Shown here piece after piece: positions 1-12,284 of a stretch of DNA of 64,000 nucleotides. The notes below the pieces were generated by a model. That model made no database searches and was not told the DNA's origin. It saw only the letters and a program-made list of their open reading frames with translations. The stretch lies in the NCBI GenBank assembly GCA_026214975.1, contig JAOBSW010001131.1, forward strand, positions 27,949-91,948, read 5' to 3'. A program made the translations under genes and the position numbers. Origin of the DNA: Gentiana macrophylla (lineage: Eukaryota; Streptophyta; Magnoliopsida; Gentianales; Gentianaceae). How positions within the stretch are numbered: the stretch's first letter is position 1; each line of letters opens with the position of its first letter.

Positions 1-1
1 A

Positions 2-1499
2 GGAGAGTACTTAGATACTGAGTTCACTGACTACCTAATTGAACATGGGATCTGTTCCCAACGTTCTGCGCCTAGGACACCTCAGCAAAATAGAGTTGCT
101 GAAAGGAGAAATAGAACATTGATTGACATGGTCAGATCAATGATGAGCTACGCCTCACTACCGATTTCCTTTTGGGGATATGCTCTAGAAGCAACGGTAT
201 ACATACTGAATCAAAGTCTATCACAAAGACACCTTATGAAATGTGGAGGGGATGGCCGGAAGGCCTAAATCACTTCCGCATTTGGGGATGTCCTGCACAT
301 GTGCTGCTGGACAAGACTAGTAAACTACAAAAGCATACAAAAGTATGTCTGTTTGTGGGTTACCCCAATGGAACACGTGGCGGTCTGTTTTACGATCCGG
401 AAGATAACAAGGTGATAATTTCAACTAATGCCACATTTTTGGAGGATCAATATATGACAGATTTCAAGCCTCGAAGTAAAGTCGTACTTGAGGAGTTACT
501 TTCTGATGAGGTCAGACCACAAGTGCCACCTAGTGTCACTATAGACAACACTATGAATGCAATAGTAACCCCTAATCCTAATCCACCCAGACGTACTGAG
601 AGAGTGGTTCGGCCACCAAATCGGTATGGACAATCAGAGGCGAACGTACCCGTCTCTGATGGTGTGGAAGATGATCCAGTGTCTTTTTGCAAGGCCATGG
701 ATGATCATGACAAGGATTAATGGGTTGACGCGATGAATCAAGAAATAGAGTCAATATACTCTAACTCTGTCTGGAAACTTGTACATTGCCCCGAATGGGT
801 AAAACCCATTGGGAGCAAGTGGCTCTATAAGAGGAAGCGAGGAGTTGATGGTAAGGTGCAAACCTTTAAAGCACAGCTTGTAGGTAAGGGCTACACACAG
901 AGAGAGGGTATAGACTACAAAGAGACCTTCTCCCCTGTGGCCATGCTTAAATCCATCCGGATCCTCCTTTCTATTGCTGCATTCTTAGATTATGAAATCT
1001 GGCAAATGGATGTCAAGACAGCGTTTTTAACGGCTTTCTCGACGAGGAAATCTATATGCAACAACCAGAAGGATACATCGAGGAAGGCCAAGAGCACAAA
1101 GTGTGCAAGTTGCTGAGATCCATTTATGGGTTGAAGCAAGCATCTCGGTCTTGGAATCATAGATTTGATGATACTATTAAGTCATATGATTTCGAACAAA
1201 ATCCTGATGAACCTTGTGTATACAAGAAAGTCGTCAAGGATAAGATTGCATTTTTAGTGTTGTACGTAGATGACAATCTCCTGATTGGAAACGATAAAGG
1301 GATGTTGTCGGTCGTTAAAATTTGGTTGGCCAGCCAATTCCAAATGAAAGACATGGGAGAGGCGAATTATGTTCTCGGGATCCAATTAATAAGGGATCGT
1401 AAGAATAGGATGTTAGCTCTTTCACAAGACACTTACATTGACAAGGTGATGGCTAGATATAGCATGACGGACGCAAAGAAGGGTTACTTACCAACTCGT
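2..1499 (+). pseudogene. copia C1 pol, 5' part: integrase end and reverse transcriptase (broken)
   Basis: This is the middle of a Ty1/copia polyprotein entering from the window edge. It begins in the integrase core, where the TPQQN motif preceding the E-helix region is readable, runs through the conserved PYEMW and WGCPAHV region, and enters reverse transcriptase with SKWLYKRKRG, YKETFSPVA, QMDVKTAFL, IYGLKQASRSW and the catalytic YVDD at 1263-1274. The frame changes near 205-235 and again near 1028-1035, and an in-frame TAA stands at 718-720 where the family has a sense codon, so it is dead. The reading stops at 1499 where the R1 LTR begins, and the missing part (RT end, RNase H) resumes at 12285. 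The sequence style is Tork/Tnt1-like; the lineage is inferred from memory of family motifs. Confidence 0.93.
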
Positions 1500-2926
1500 T
1501 GTTGAAATAGTGTCCTAAACCCAATCGGGTTGGACCGGATCCGACCGGGTCGGATCATTTCTACTATTTCTTTTTGTTTGTACATATATTAAATGGCTTT
1601 TCTGTTGTCATATATGTGTTCTTTTAAAGAACCAATTATGAATTGTTATATGACAACGTCCTTAGTATTAAACTCTGATAGAGAAACCATGCTAGGCGAT
1701 TATGGGTGATGAGATCTCTAATCACTTTAATAAGTTTGATACGTAAATGTCTCTAGGCTGATGTACTATTAAACAGAGCATTGATAGTATAAACAGACTA
1801 GCACGTATTAAATGTCTTATGTCGTTAAGGGCATGGATAGATCTTGTCTATCGAAGTGTAGAGACACTTGGACTGTACATGGACGTGTATTAGAGAATGC
1901 GTACGTTAGACTTACCCACTTACACGGATAAGTGTCACACTATGTGACGGTTGTCTAATTATCCTTTTGACGGGAGTCTTCATGGCATCACGGTGTGGAT
2001 TGTCATGCTTTGACAATATTGAGGTTTCCCCTAGCCATGGGGCGATCATGCGGTAGTGATTGGGTATGATATTGAAGCATGCGGAGTATACATGATTGGT
2101 CGTCTGGGAATCGCGTATCCTATGATTGGGATCGAACATCCAAAATGGCCTTCTTATAAGGAATGTCTTACTCTCGTGAATCTTTGCAAAGTGGGAGTAA
2201 ATGAGTTACTTTGAGAGAGCTTGATAGCCAGATTATAAGATACGGTCGTTAATGTTTGACACTCGACGTACGACCGTATGGATATTATTACAATGATAGA
2301 TTTGTAAGTTACACGGTAACTGTTTCACATGAAAGGCAGTAGTCATTGCATTTGACTCTTCTAATGATCGGGGGTCATAGTGTGTTGCTAGACGCTATCC
2401 CGTGATCGTTAGGCATGAAGGGCATTTTCGTAATTTGCACTTTGTGTCTACGGCCAACATATTCTGAAGCCTATCGAGTCACACACATAAGAACATCTAG
2501 CCGGATTAAAATGTGGTTATAGATGATAATCAAATAAGGAAAGTTTATCTCGAGACTATAAAGGTTATGGTGGTAAATTAATATGGTGGTATTTATTTAT
2601 TATGAATAAATTAAATACAAGATATTAATAATATTATATTAATTAAAGAATATTCCGGATGCCAAATCTTTGGCTAAAGGTGGCGCAATTTTGGAGTGTA
2701 TAAGATACACTTGGATTGTGCAATTTAATTAATGGTATTACTATATATTAATATTAGATATTAATATTTACATATTTTTGCTTCCAGCGTGTGATGCACA
2801 TAATATGAATGTGCATGATTGTGTCCAACATATTTATGTATAGATTTATATGTGTAATAATATATATATGTGATATATACACATGTGAAAATTGATTTAT
2901 GGTAATAAGATAAATATAGTCAATAT

Positions 2927-3003
2927 AAGATATTTACAATATCTTGGAAATATTCAATATAAGATATTGACAATATCCTAGATTTATTTAATATAAGATA
3001 TTA
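2927..3003 (+). repeat. palindromic short repeats in the R1 LTR upstream of the TATA box
   Basis: A perfect palindrome AAGATATTTACAATATCTT (2927-2945) is followed by a near-copy (2961-2978) and a third half-copy (about 2995-3003), spaced about 33 bp apart. The same motif recurs in the second R1 LTR (about 10182-10235) and once in the R3 LTR (about 32583-32605). The position, 100-170 bp before the TATA box, would suit an enhancer, which is only an inference. Confidence 0.7.
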
Positions 3004-3097
3004 TAATAAATGAGAAAAAACAAGCTTTATATTTTCCTTATTTTATTGGGAAAAAGGTCTTCTTCTCCTCCACTCTAGTATGTGGCGCCACTTTCCC

Positions 3098-3105
3098 TAT
3101 AAATA
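3098..3105 (+). promoter_or_regulatory. TATA box of R1 5' LTR
   Basis: TATAAATA lies in a CCCTATAAATAGG context about 375 bp before the LTR end. The identical box is at 10356-10363 in the second R1 LTR. It is the expected Pol II core promoter of the element. Confidence 0.75.
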
Positions 3106-3472
3106 GGAAGTGGGTGTCAAGCTCTTTTGTACATCATAATTCCAAGAGCTAATAGCCCTTGTGTAAAATAGAGAGCATCCTATAGAGAGTTGGAGAGAGG
3201 GGAAAAAGGCTGGTCTAGCAACCGGAGTTTTCCAATAGCAATCCATGATGGGATTCCGGCGGGCTGTTCGTGTGGACTAGCGGTAGAGGCCGAACACTTG
3301 GGCGGCTCTATGCAGAACTACTCTCCTCAGACGGTCAAAGCGTCGATCTTATAGATCAACCAAGGTAACCACAGTCTACTAGCTTATTAGTTTATTGCTT
3401 AAACGAAGTCGATCCTGGTTAAAAGGAATAAATTTTTGAATTCCGCTGCGTTCCCGCGTAGATTTCGTAACA

Positions 3473-3484
3473 GTGGTATCAGAG
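3473..3484 (+). other. R1 primer-binding site (initiator tRNA-Met)
   Basis: TGGTATCAGAG follows directly after the AACA end of the LTR. It is the usual copia primer site complementary to the 3' end of initiator tRNA-Met. The R3 copy reads TGGTATCAGAGC with no mismatch. Confidence 0.9.
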
Positions 3485-3615
3485 AGAGCTTCAAGCTTAA
3501 GCATGTTATATTGCGTAGTTAATTTTATCGTTTAAATCACGTAATTTAAAGATGAAAGATTTTTATTCCCAAAACGATACACGAAAAGAAAAAAAATAAA
3601 TGGGGTGGCTTTTGG

Positions 3616-3712
3616 GTTGCTCGGCCGATCGGCGGCGGCACCCCCACCGGAAATTGCGCCGGCGGCGGCGGCTCCCCTTTGGGGCGGTCGACGTCGGCTT
3701 GTGCATCTTTTG
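3616..3712 (+). other. GC-rich pocket near the 5' end of the R interior
   Basis: About 100 bp of GGC/CCG-rich sequence is embedded in AT-rich DNA 140 bp after the primer site. R3 has a matching pocket at about 33252-33340 with the same CTCGGCCG start. Neither copy gives a long frame shared by both. Function unknown; it may be a leader structure or a remnant of the gag start. Confidence 0.5.
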
Positions 3713-3862
3713 GTGGATCCCTAAATTTTGTTTTGTGTATTTTGTGTTTCAATATGTTTAATAGTTGTGATTGATATCTCTTTGTTTAGTTGTGTCATGT
3801 GGCTAACCAATGGTTTAAATAGTTTGAGCCATTGGGATGCCATGTGGCATTATAATAAAAAT

Positions 3863-4160
3863 GGTCTTTCCAAACTTTGTTTGGAATAGGTCTAGGCCCT
3901 TTCCAAATATTTGATTTGGGAAAAGGCTAAGCTTCAGCCACTTCAAAATTTTGATTTTGGAAAGTGGCTGTGCCTAAACCAAAATTATTTGGCCTTTCCA
4001 AATATTTGATTTGGAATAGGCTGCAGACCCTTTTCAAATATTTGATTTGTAAAAGGCCTAGGCCTAGGTCACTTCCAAAATTTTGATTTTGGAAAGTTGT
4101 CAGGCCTAAACCAAATTTGGTTTAGGAAGATGCCTTTCGTTTTAGGAAACCGAAGGCATC
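3863..4160 (+). repeat. run of eight adjacent imperfect hairpins in the R1 leader
   Basis: Eight consecutive inverted repeats can be read at about 3865-3890, 3896-3927, 3937-3968, 3993-4020, 4028-4057, 4068-4099, 4103-4126 and 4129-4160. Most follow one plan: a CCTTTCCAAA- or CACTTCCAAAA-type arm, a short ATTTTG loop, and a TTTGGAAAGG- or TTTTGGAAAGTG-type arm. The last two use different stems (CCTAAACCAAATTTGG and GATGCCTTTCG). R3 has a shorter matching run at 33474-33625. Confidence 0.75.
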
Positions 4161-7100
4161 CCTTTTGATTAGAAATCCAAAGGAAAGAAACAAAAGAGAC
4201 TTAATTTTAATTTTGATTTATTTTTAGAATAGTTCTAATTAATTAAAATTAAAATTAAAATCGTTTAAAATTAATCGTTAATTTTATTTCGATTAAAATC
4301 ATGTAATTAATTAAATGTTAATTAGTTAATTGATTGGATAAAATTATTTAATAGATTAAATGTTAATTGATTAATTAAGACGCAAGTAGTTAAATTTTAA
4401 TTTTATCTTGTTCATAAGATTTCATTGTTTGGATTAGATATAGTAGATATAATATGATTATATGGATCGTGATTAATCATGGACTCGACCGATAGGATAG
4501 ATGTGAATGATTTAAATTTTATGTTGGTTTTAAAAATTGTCCTAGGCCGTTATGAAGAACGTGACCTAGTTTGTTTTCTGCATTTATTCCATTCCCGTTG
4601 GCTCCCCCCGTGTGCGGTGGGTGTATTAATTTTATTAGATAGAATTAAATGTAACAAGAATGGAGCGGAAGATGGAGACCAAAGAAAGACGAAAATAAAG
4701 ATCTCATTGGAGAATGGAGCATTAAAGATCCTATTGGCGGTTGCAGCTACCCTTAAATTGTGGTTTCGTCAGTTGGTATTCGAAACCGCACCTAGGAAAA
4801 GTCCATCATCATACCGGTTACTTTACGCATTTATTTATTTTGTGCTTGTATTTATTTTATATGATACGATAGATGCATGACTAGGCATGATCTAGATAAA
4901 TGTGTAGGATTTATGTTTATAGAGATAGACATATTTATGATGAGACCATAATTAAAATTAATTAAGTGAATTAATTTTCATAAATACTTCCACCTTAAAA
5001 GAATCAAGTTGAAATTGCCTCCCCAGATTATAATGACGGTGAAGAGCCAAAGCAGGGGTTTGACCTACCTCGGGTATATCGTTATTATCGAGATATAATT
5101 GTATGAGATCTCACGAATATTGGGATTATGACTTGACTAAGAATTCTCTCGGCCACCAGCCAAAGTGGGGTCGTTTGGATTTTAGAGGCAAGGGTTTGAC
5201 TATTTCATAAGATGAAAATTTGTCAAAGAGTTGACTAGTCAAGCAACAAGAGTCGTATAGGATACGATTGACAAAGGGATGTTGTCTACCTATTAGACTA
5301 TTTTCGGCCAACCAGCCAAAGCGGGGGTTGCGGTAGTTTAGTGGGATCTTGTCCACTATAGAAATTAATAATTCTTGAAAGTCAATTGGAAGTAGTTGAC
5401 TAGTGGGAGCAAAATCATAAAGACCATTTTTGATTTTGCGTGTATAAAGAACAACACTCTTTTATTTTCATTTTTATGTTGTAGTTTTAGCAAACTTTAT
5501 ATTTATGTTTTATTCTCGATTAGTAAATTATGACTGTTACCTTTTGAGAAACGTTCTCAAATATGGTTAAGTAATTTTAATCCTTTTAAAATAAGCAATG
5601 ACACGAGCAATCCCGTTGTAGTAGTTAGAGACAAGGAGACTACATATTTGATGCAGTACTCCAAGACTTTAATTATTAATGAAAGGCGGAAGCTCATGAC
5701 ATTGGATACGATCCAATATGATCATTCAGTCATATGATGACAATTAATTCAAACGTTGGATAAAAATGACCACATCTAATTTTGGAAAGGTTTTTTTCAA
5801 AATTGTAAGATTTAAGTATCGACTTAATCATTGCTTAAAGGTTAATTAGATAGTCAATGTATTGAATACGATTCAAAAGGTTAAATAAACTATTTAATAA
5901 ACTTTAGATTTTCTTTATGAAAGGAAATTAAAGACATAGCTCTTGTGATCTTTCTTAAGTCTTATGAAGACTACTCTAAGAAATATTTACATGTACTTAA
6001 AGGATTGAAAGGGAAGTTAGGGCATGTGCTTAAATATAGAACTTATTGAAGTTTCTATTATAGGAAAGTGAGTTGAGATAAATCTATTTAATTTTAAGAC
6101 GACTCTAAGATATATGATATCCTACGAGTGTGATTAAATTAGAAAGATTAAATGCAGATATGGAAGGTGAAGCAAACGTTGTGACACTTACCATATTCTG
6201 GATCTAGTAAAAGCGATAAGGGAACTAAATAAATGTTATTATGTTCGGTTCTTATGAAGAACATACTTTCGGTTATTTGTTAGGATTTTAGAGACATATT
6301 CAATTGTAAAGAAAAATATTATTCCGATAAAGTTGGAAGGTCACTGAATCTAACATACTAGATTGATGTCACTATATAGTTGATATATGTGATGAGATCT
6401 CAACTAAATATTAGTATGACCGTTATCCTTAATATTTGTGGTTGTTCTAGACATGATCTCTCTGGAAGGGAAGCGTGTAATTAAACATCATTCTGATGAT
6501 GTTGAACCATATGATTATGAATCATGTGGGTTATACGTATCTTATCCAAAGAGGACTAAAATACCCTTTTAAGAAAAGGTTGTAAAATCTAGAAAGTTGT
6601 CTAAAGCCTAAACATATATATGTTTGTTGGCTTATGACAATTAATGCCATAAATAATTGTTTATCTCTCTCTTGGACTATTTTTAGAAATAGTCAAGTGT
6701 ACTCAGTGAAGTGCATAATTCAGAAAGCCCGAAAAGTTTGAGCTAGTATGAATATGAGATTGACGAGCTAGTTAGGAATTAATCTTCAATTGGATTGAAA
6801 CATTTAATAACTTGAGGGTGTTGCAGAAGTAGTCTGAAATAGAATCAAATTCTTCCTTGAAGGATGCCATCATTGGGATACGCAATTAGATCGTGTTCCC
6901 AAAATGGGAACAACACTTTATATGATAAAGGTGTGACGCAAGACATGCGAAGTATCCCTTACCCGTTTCGGGATAGTGCCCTTGTACTTAACCGAGTTCC
7001 AAAGAATAAAGGTTGAATTAATTCCATATTAGATATGGAAGAAGATAATGTCGAATCTATCTTAACCGATGATTTGAGTTGTCATAGGCAGAGTCAGAAA

Positions 7101-7179
7101 GGCTTGGAGCCTAGTACGACATATGCAACTTTGTGGAATGTCTTAGCTAGCACGCTGGATATTATTTACTTGTCCGTGG

Positions 7180-7712
7180 AGCAAAATGTTTGTCTCCAAA
7201 CATGCTGTCCTCTAGAGGAAGTGTTTCTTCCAAAAGAAACAGTGGGAGTGAATTAGATCTCAAAAGAGTTTGAGAACCACAAAGATATATTCAACCATAG
7301 GAACGTGAGCAGACGCCACATAGCGATGAGGTGTAGAACAATGCTCAGTGCACACAAAAGTTCTGTAAGTCTGTAGATAACCTCAGGCCTGAAAAGGCTG
7401 TTGGTATGTTCGTCTTGAAGAATGAATATCTCACGACTTATGAAGGAATGTTTGAAATGCAAGATTGAGAGATATAGACAGGAGCCATAATATCTGATAG
7501 ATTCCATCAATGACAACCAGGTTATGAACCTAGTCTGTCTTACCTAGAGGGAATGTCCCTGTAAGGCTGAGCCAGCTCTGTTCAGACTATGCTTGTTATA
7601 ACTTCGTATCATGACTATATGATAGTGTTGAAGACGTTGGGCAAATAGCTCGATGTTCATAGACGATAACATGATATGTAAGCCCATGAGATCCATTTAT
7701 GGACTCAAACAA
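7180..7712 (+). pseudogene. copia integrase-tail and RT remnants in R1
   Basis: Across 7180-7280 a copia post-integrase segment can be read with frame changes (MFVSKHAV, then FLPKETVG, then ISKEFE). At 7686-7712 nine codons read MRSIYGLKQ, the conserved RT motif. The order, integrase tail then RT, is that of a copia pol, but several hundred expected codons are missing or unreadable. This places R1 as a descendant of an autonomous copia element. Confidence 0.65.
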
Positions 7713-8758
7713 GATTTTCTAGATGATTTCTTTGTTTGATAATCAAAGGAGTTTGATTTAGTCAAAAGAAGGATATGCCCAATGTGAAAGATGGATAGTG
7801 GGAGTGTGTTACGATTTTTGAGTAAGGTATTAGATATCTCTCTTAGGAATCATCACCCCATGTCACAGTTAATTAATGTTTGGTAGTTCAAGGTCTTTAC
7901 GAAAGCACTTGGATTAGCAGTTCTTATTTTAGAAATAAGAATCTATAGCGATAGATTTAACTGCTGTTAGATTATAGTTTACCTATATAGATGTGATGCT
8001 AAAAGAGTTTAGCATAAATCGCGACAGGGGATACTGCTAGCCGGTGTTCTCATGATCTATCTATGTTAGGACGTTCGTCCTAAAGATAAGGTGAAAGATG
8101 ATGATTATGGAAGGTTTTCTTTGCTACTACGATAGGAACCATCATAAGAGTTATGCCAGTTGTTCATAGTCCATGAAGAGTCATGAGCAAGTATGAAAGT
8201 AAATCTGGTGAATGTCGAGAATATCTTTAAACAAGTTAAGGAAGAGTTCCTAGTTTATCGAAACTTGAAATTAGATAAATATAGTTATACAGACGTATAT
8301 CCTGAGTCTTACGAAGGCGAGTGGGAGCTACAGTCTGGGTTTGCAGTCACTTTGATTAAGTGATACAGTGAGCTGGGAATGTTCTAGCCTATGGGTCGCT
8401 GTAAATTCTACAACTGAGCCAAAACACAGTAGTGCCTTGGAGACGCAGCGGGAGCAGTACATGGATCTAGAAGGTTCATTCTTGAACCTTGTACGGTTGT
8501 TCCACCTTTTCTATATAGCTGATATAGTAAGTAAATTCATTGCTTGAAGCAAGGACCAGGGTCTCGTCAGAGATTCGTGTGTGTGTTGAGGCGGTTCCTT
8601 TGACTTGGTCATTTGGAACATGATATGAAGATAAGTCTGAGTCCCCACGGATAGCGATCCGTTCATGGCTAGGGCTAGTTGCGAGTATTGCATGAGATTC
8701 TTGTGTTTCAACACGGTCTTGTGTATGCGAGTGATTGGTTTTAGGCCAAGTGAGAGAT

Positions 8759-10468
8759 TGTTGAAATAGTGTCCTAAACCCAATCGGGTTGGACCGGATC
8801 CGACCGGGTCGGATCATTTCTACTATTTCTTTTTGTTTGTACATATATTAAATGGCTTTTCTGTTGTCATATATATGTTCTTTTAAAGAACCAATTATGA
8901 ATTGTTATATGACAACGTCCTTAGTATTAAACTGTGATAGAGAAACCATGATAGGCGATTATGGTTGATGAGATCTCTAATCACTTTAATAAGTTTGATA
9001 CTTAAATGTCTCTAGGCTGATGTACTATTAAATAGGGCATTGATAGTATAAACATACTAGCACGTATTAGATGTCTTTTGTCTTTAAGGGTAGGGATAGA
9101 TCTCGTCTATCGAAGCGTAGAGACACTTGGACTGTACGTGGACGTGTATTAGAGAATGCATACGTTAGACTGACCCACTTACACGGATAAGTGTCACACT
9201 ATGTGACGGTTGTGTAATTATCCTTTGACCGGAGTCTTCATGGCATCACGGTGTGGATTGTCATGCTTTGACACTATTGAGGTTTCCCCTAGCCATGGGG
9301 CGATCATGCGGTAGTGATTGGGTATGATACTGAAGCATGCGGAGTATACATGATTGGGCGTCTGGGAATCGCGTATCCTATGTTTGGGATCGAATATCCG
9401 AAACGGCCTTCTTATAAGGAATGTCTTACTCTCGTGAATCTTTCCAAAGTGAGAGTAAACGAGTTACTTCGAAAGAGTTTGATATCCAGATTATAAGACA
9501 CGGTCGTTAATGTTTGACACTCGACGTACGACCGTATGGATATTATTACAGCGATAGGATTGTAAGTTACACGGTAACTGTTTCACATGAAAGGTAGTAG
9601 TCATTGCATTTGACTCTTACGATGATTGGGGGTCACGGTGTGTTGCTAGACGCTATCCCGTGATCGTTAGCCATGAAGGGCATTTTTGTAATTTGCACTT
9701 TGTGTCTACGGCCAACATATTCGGAAGCCTATCGGGTCACACACATAAGAACATCTAGCCGGATTAAAATGTGGTTATAGATGATAACCAAATAAGGAAA
9801 GTTTATCTCGAGACTATAAAGGTTATGGTGGTAAATTAATATGGTGGTATTTATTTATTATGAATAAATTGAATACAATATATTAATAATATTATATTCA
9901 TTAAAGAATATTCCGGATGCCATATCATTGGCTAAAGGTGGCGAAATTTTGGAGTGTATAAGATACACTTGGATTGTGCAATTTAATTAATAGTATTACC
10001 ATATATTAATATTAGATATTAATATTTACATATTTTTGCTTCCAGCGTGTGATGCATATAATATGCATGTGCCTGATTGTGTCCAAAATATTTATGTATA
10101 GATTTATATGTGTAATAATATATATATGTGATATATACAAATGTGAAAATTGATTTATGGTAATAAGATAAATATAGTCAATATAAGATATTGACAATAT
10201 CTTGGAAATATTCAATAGAAGATATTGACAATATCCCAGATTTATTTAATATAAGATATTAAAATAAATGAGATAAATCAATCTATTATATTTTCCTTAT
10301 TTTATTGGGAAAATGTTTTCTTCTCCACCTCTCTAGTATGTGGCGCCACTTTCCCTATAAATAGGAAGTGGGTGTCAAGCTCTTTTGTACATCATAATTC
10401 CAAGAGCTAATAGCTATTGTGTAAAATAGAGAGCATCCTATAGAGAGTTGGAGAGAGGGGAAAAAGGC
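8759..10468 (+). repeat. R1 3' LTR, truncated
   Basis: This is a close copy of 1500-3472 with scattered substitutions and small indels. It starts with the same TGTTGAAATAG after a purine tract and carries the TATA box at 10356-10363. It breaks off after the AAAAAGGC box, so about the last 260 bp of the LTR are absent. The sequence then continues with interior material matching 5100 onward. Confidence 0.92.
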
Positions 10469-12284
10469 CGTATGGGATATGATCGTATGAGATCTCACGA
10501 ATATTGGGGTTATGACTTGACTAAGAATTCTTTCGGCCACCAGCCAAAGCAGGGTCGTTCTGATTTTAGAGGCAAGGGTTTGACTATTTCATAAGATGAA
10601 AATTTGTCAAAGAGTTGACTAGTCAAACAACAAGATTCGTATAGGATACGATTGACAAATGGATGTTGTCTACCTATTAGACTATTTTCGGCCCACCAGC
10701 CAAAGCGGGGGTTGCGGTAGTTTAGTGGGATCTTGTCCGCTAAAGAAATTAATAATTCTTGAAAGTGAATTGGAAGTAATTAACTAGTGGGAGCAAAATC
10801 ATAAACGAAAAGACCATTTTTGATTTTGCTAGTATAAACAACAACACTCTTTTATCTTTATTTTTTATGTTGTAGTTTTAGCAAATTTTATATTTATGTT
10901 TTTATTCTCGATTAGTAAAACCAAATTATGACTGTTGCCTTTTGAGAAACGTTCTCAAATATGGTTAAGTAATTTTAATCCTTTTAAAATAAGCAATGAC
11001 ACGAGCAATCCCGTTATAGTAGTTAGAGACAGGGAGACTACATATGTGATGCAGTACTCCAAAACTTTAATTATTAATGAAAAGCAGAAGCTCATGACAT
11101 TGGATACGATCCAATATGATCATTCTGTCATACGATGACAATTAATTCAAACGTTGGATAAGAATGACCACATCTAATATTGGAAATGTTGTTTTCAAAA
11201 TTATAAGATTTAAGTATCGACTTAATTCTATCATTGCTTAGAGGTTAATTAAATAGTCAATGTTTTGAATACGATTCAAAAGGTTAAATAAACTATTTAA
11301 TAAGCTTTAGATTTTCTTTATGAAAGGAAATCAAAGACATAGCTCTTGTGATTTTTCTTAAGTCTTATGAAGACCACACCAAGAAATATTTACAAGTGCT
11401 TGAAGGATTGAAAGGAAAGTTAGGGCATGTGCTTAAATAGAGAACTTATTGAAGTTTCTATTGTAGGCAAGTGAATTGAGATAAATCTATCTAAGTTCAA
11501 GGCAACTATTAGATATATGATATCTTGCGAGTGTGATTAAATTAGAAAGACTAAATTAGGATATGGAAGGTGAAGCAAACGTTGTGACATTTACCATATT
11601 CTAAATCTAGTAAATTGATAAGGGAACTAAATAAATGTTATTATGTTCCGGTTCTAATGAAGAACATGTTTTCAGTTGCTTGTTAGGATTTAACAGACAT
11701 ATTCAATTGTAAAGAATAAATATTATTCCGATAAAGTTGGAAGGTCACTAAATCTAACACACTAGATTGATGTCACTATATAGTTGATATATGTGATGAG
11801 ATCTCAACTAAATATTTGTGTGGCTGTTATCCTTAATATTTGTGGTTGTTCTAGACATAGTCTCTCTGGAAGGGAAGCGTGTAATTAAACGTCATTCTGA
11901 TGATGTTGAACCATATGATTATGAATCATGTGGGTTATACGTATCTTATCCAAAGAGGACTAAAATACCCTTTTATGTAAAGGTTGTAAAATCTAGAAAA
12001 TTTGTCTAAAGCCTAAACATACCGATATTTGTTGGCTTATGACAGTTAATGCCACAAATAATTGTTTATTAATCCCTACGACTATTTTTAGAAATAGTCA
12101 AGTGGACTCAGTGAAGTGCATAATTCGGAAAGCCCGAAAAGTTTGAGCTAGTACGAATATGAGAATGAGGAGCTACTTAGGAATTAATCTTCAATTGGAT
12201 TGAAGTAATTAATACTTGAAGGGTGTTTCAGAAGTCGTCTGAAAAGGAATAAGATTCTCCCTTGAAGTATTAATTACTTCAACC
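10469..12284 (+). repeat. second copy of part of the R interior
   Basis: From about 10484 to 12265 this stretch repeats 5100-6862 nearly base for base, including the two CAGCCAAAG boxes and the partly open segment at 11818-12009 (matching 6430-6600). There is no LTR after it, and at about 12285 the C1 RNase H frame resumes. The arrangement LTR-interior-LTR-interior looks like a recombined tandem of R copies with its right end deleted. Confidence 0.85.

Larger units (their letters stand above)
1500..3472 (+). repeat. R1 5' LTR
   Basis: This 1,973-bp repeat begins TGTT and ends AACA. It aligns along nearly its whole length with 8759-10468 and with 31266-33120. The first 60 bp contain an imperfect palindrome around the CCAATCGGGTTGG and CCGACCGGGTCGG boxes. 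The upstream control region has short palindromic repeats (2927-3003) and a TATA box at 3098-3105. The end is fixed by the primer site that starts right after it. Confidence 0.93.
3485..8758 (+). mobile_element. R1 interior, mostly non-coding
   Basis: This 5.3-kb interior has no long intact frame. From left to right it holds a GC-rich pocket (3616-3712) in otherwise AT-rich DNA, a run of hairpins (3863-4160), and AT-rich sequence. An open stretch at 4479-4880 is not preserved in R3 and so is not called. Two GGCCA(C/A)CAGCCAAAG boxes occur near 5152 and 5308. Degraded copia coding remnants follow, most readable at 7180-7712. The purine-rich GGCCAAGTGAGAGAT before 8759 is the polypurine tract. 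The 5100-6862 part recurs at 10484-12265. Confidence 0.75.
1500..10468 (+). mobile_element. R1: coding-poor copia-type LTR element with truncated 3' LTR
   Basis: R1 is an LTR element inserted in the pol of C1. Two long direct repeats start with the same TGTTGAAATAGTGTCC; the left one is followed by an initiator-Met primer site and the right one is preceded by a purine tract. The right LTR is cut at about 10468, where it joins a second copy of interior sequence. No intact gag or pol remains, but short integrase and RT remnants (7180-7712) show descent from an autonomous copia element. It is a decayed or non-autonomous (LARD-like) derivative. A related copy, R3, lies at 31266-34943. No target duplication can be seen because the right end is lost. 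Confidence 0.85.

Noticed and set aside
3473..3490. tRNA gene fragments at the primer sites
   Set aside because: Only 11-18 bases match a tRNA 3' end and all follow LTR ends, so they are primer-binding sites.
3863..4160. CRISPR-like spaced repeats
   Set aside because: The units are adjacent hairpins without equal unique spacers, in plant DNA inside a retroelement.
4479..4880. 133-codon open frame in the R1 interior
   Set aside because: The aligned R3 region (about 33912-34280) has indels that break the frame, and no family motif is present.
8476..8844. 122-codon minus-strand frame across the R1 3' LTR edge
   Set aside because: It crosses the LTR boundary on the strand opposite to the element and has no motif.
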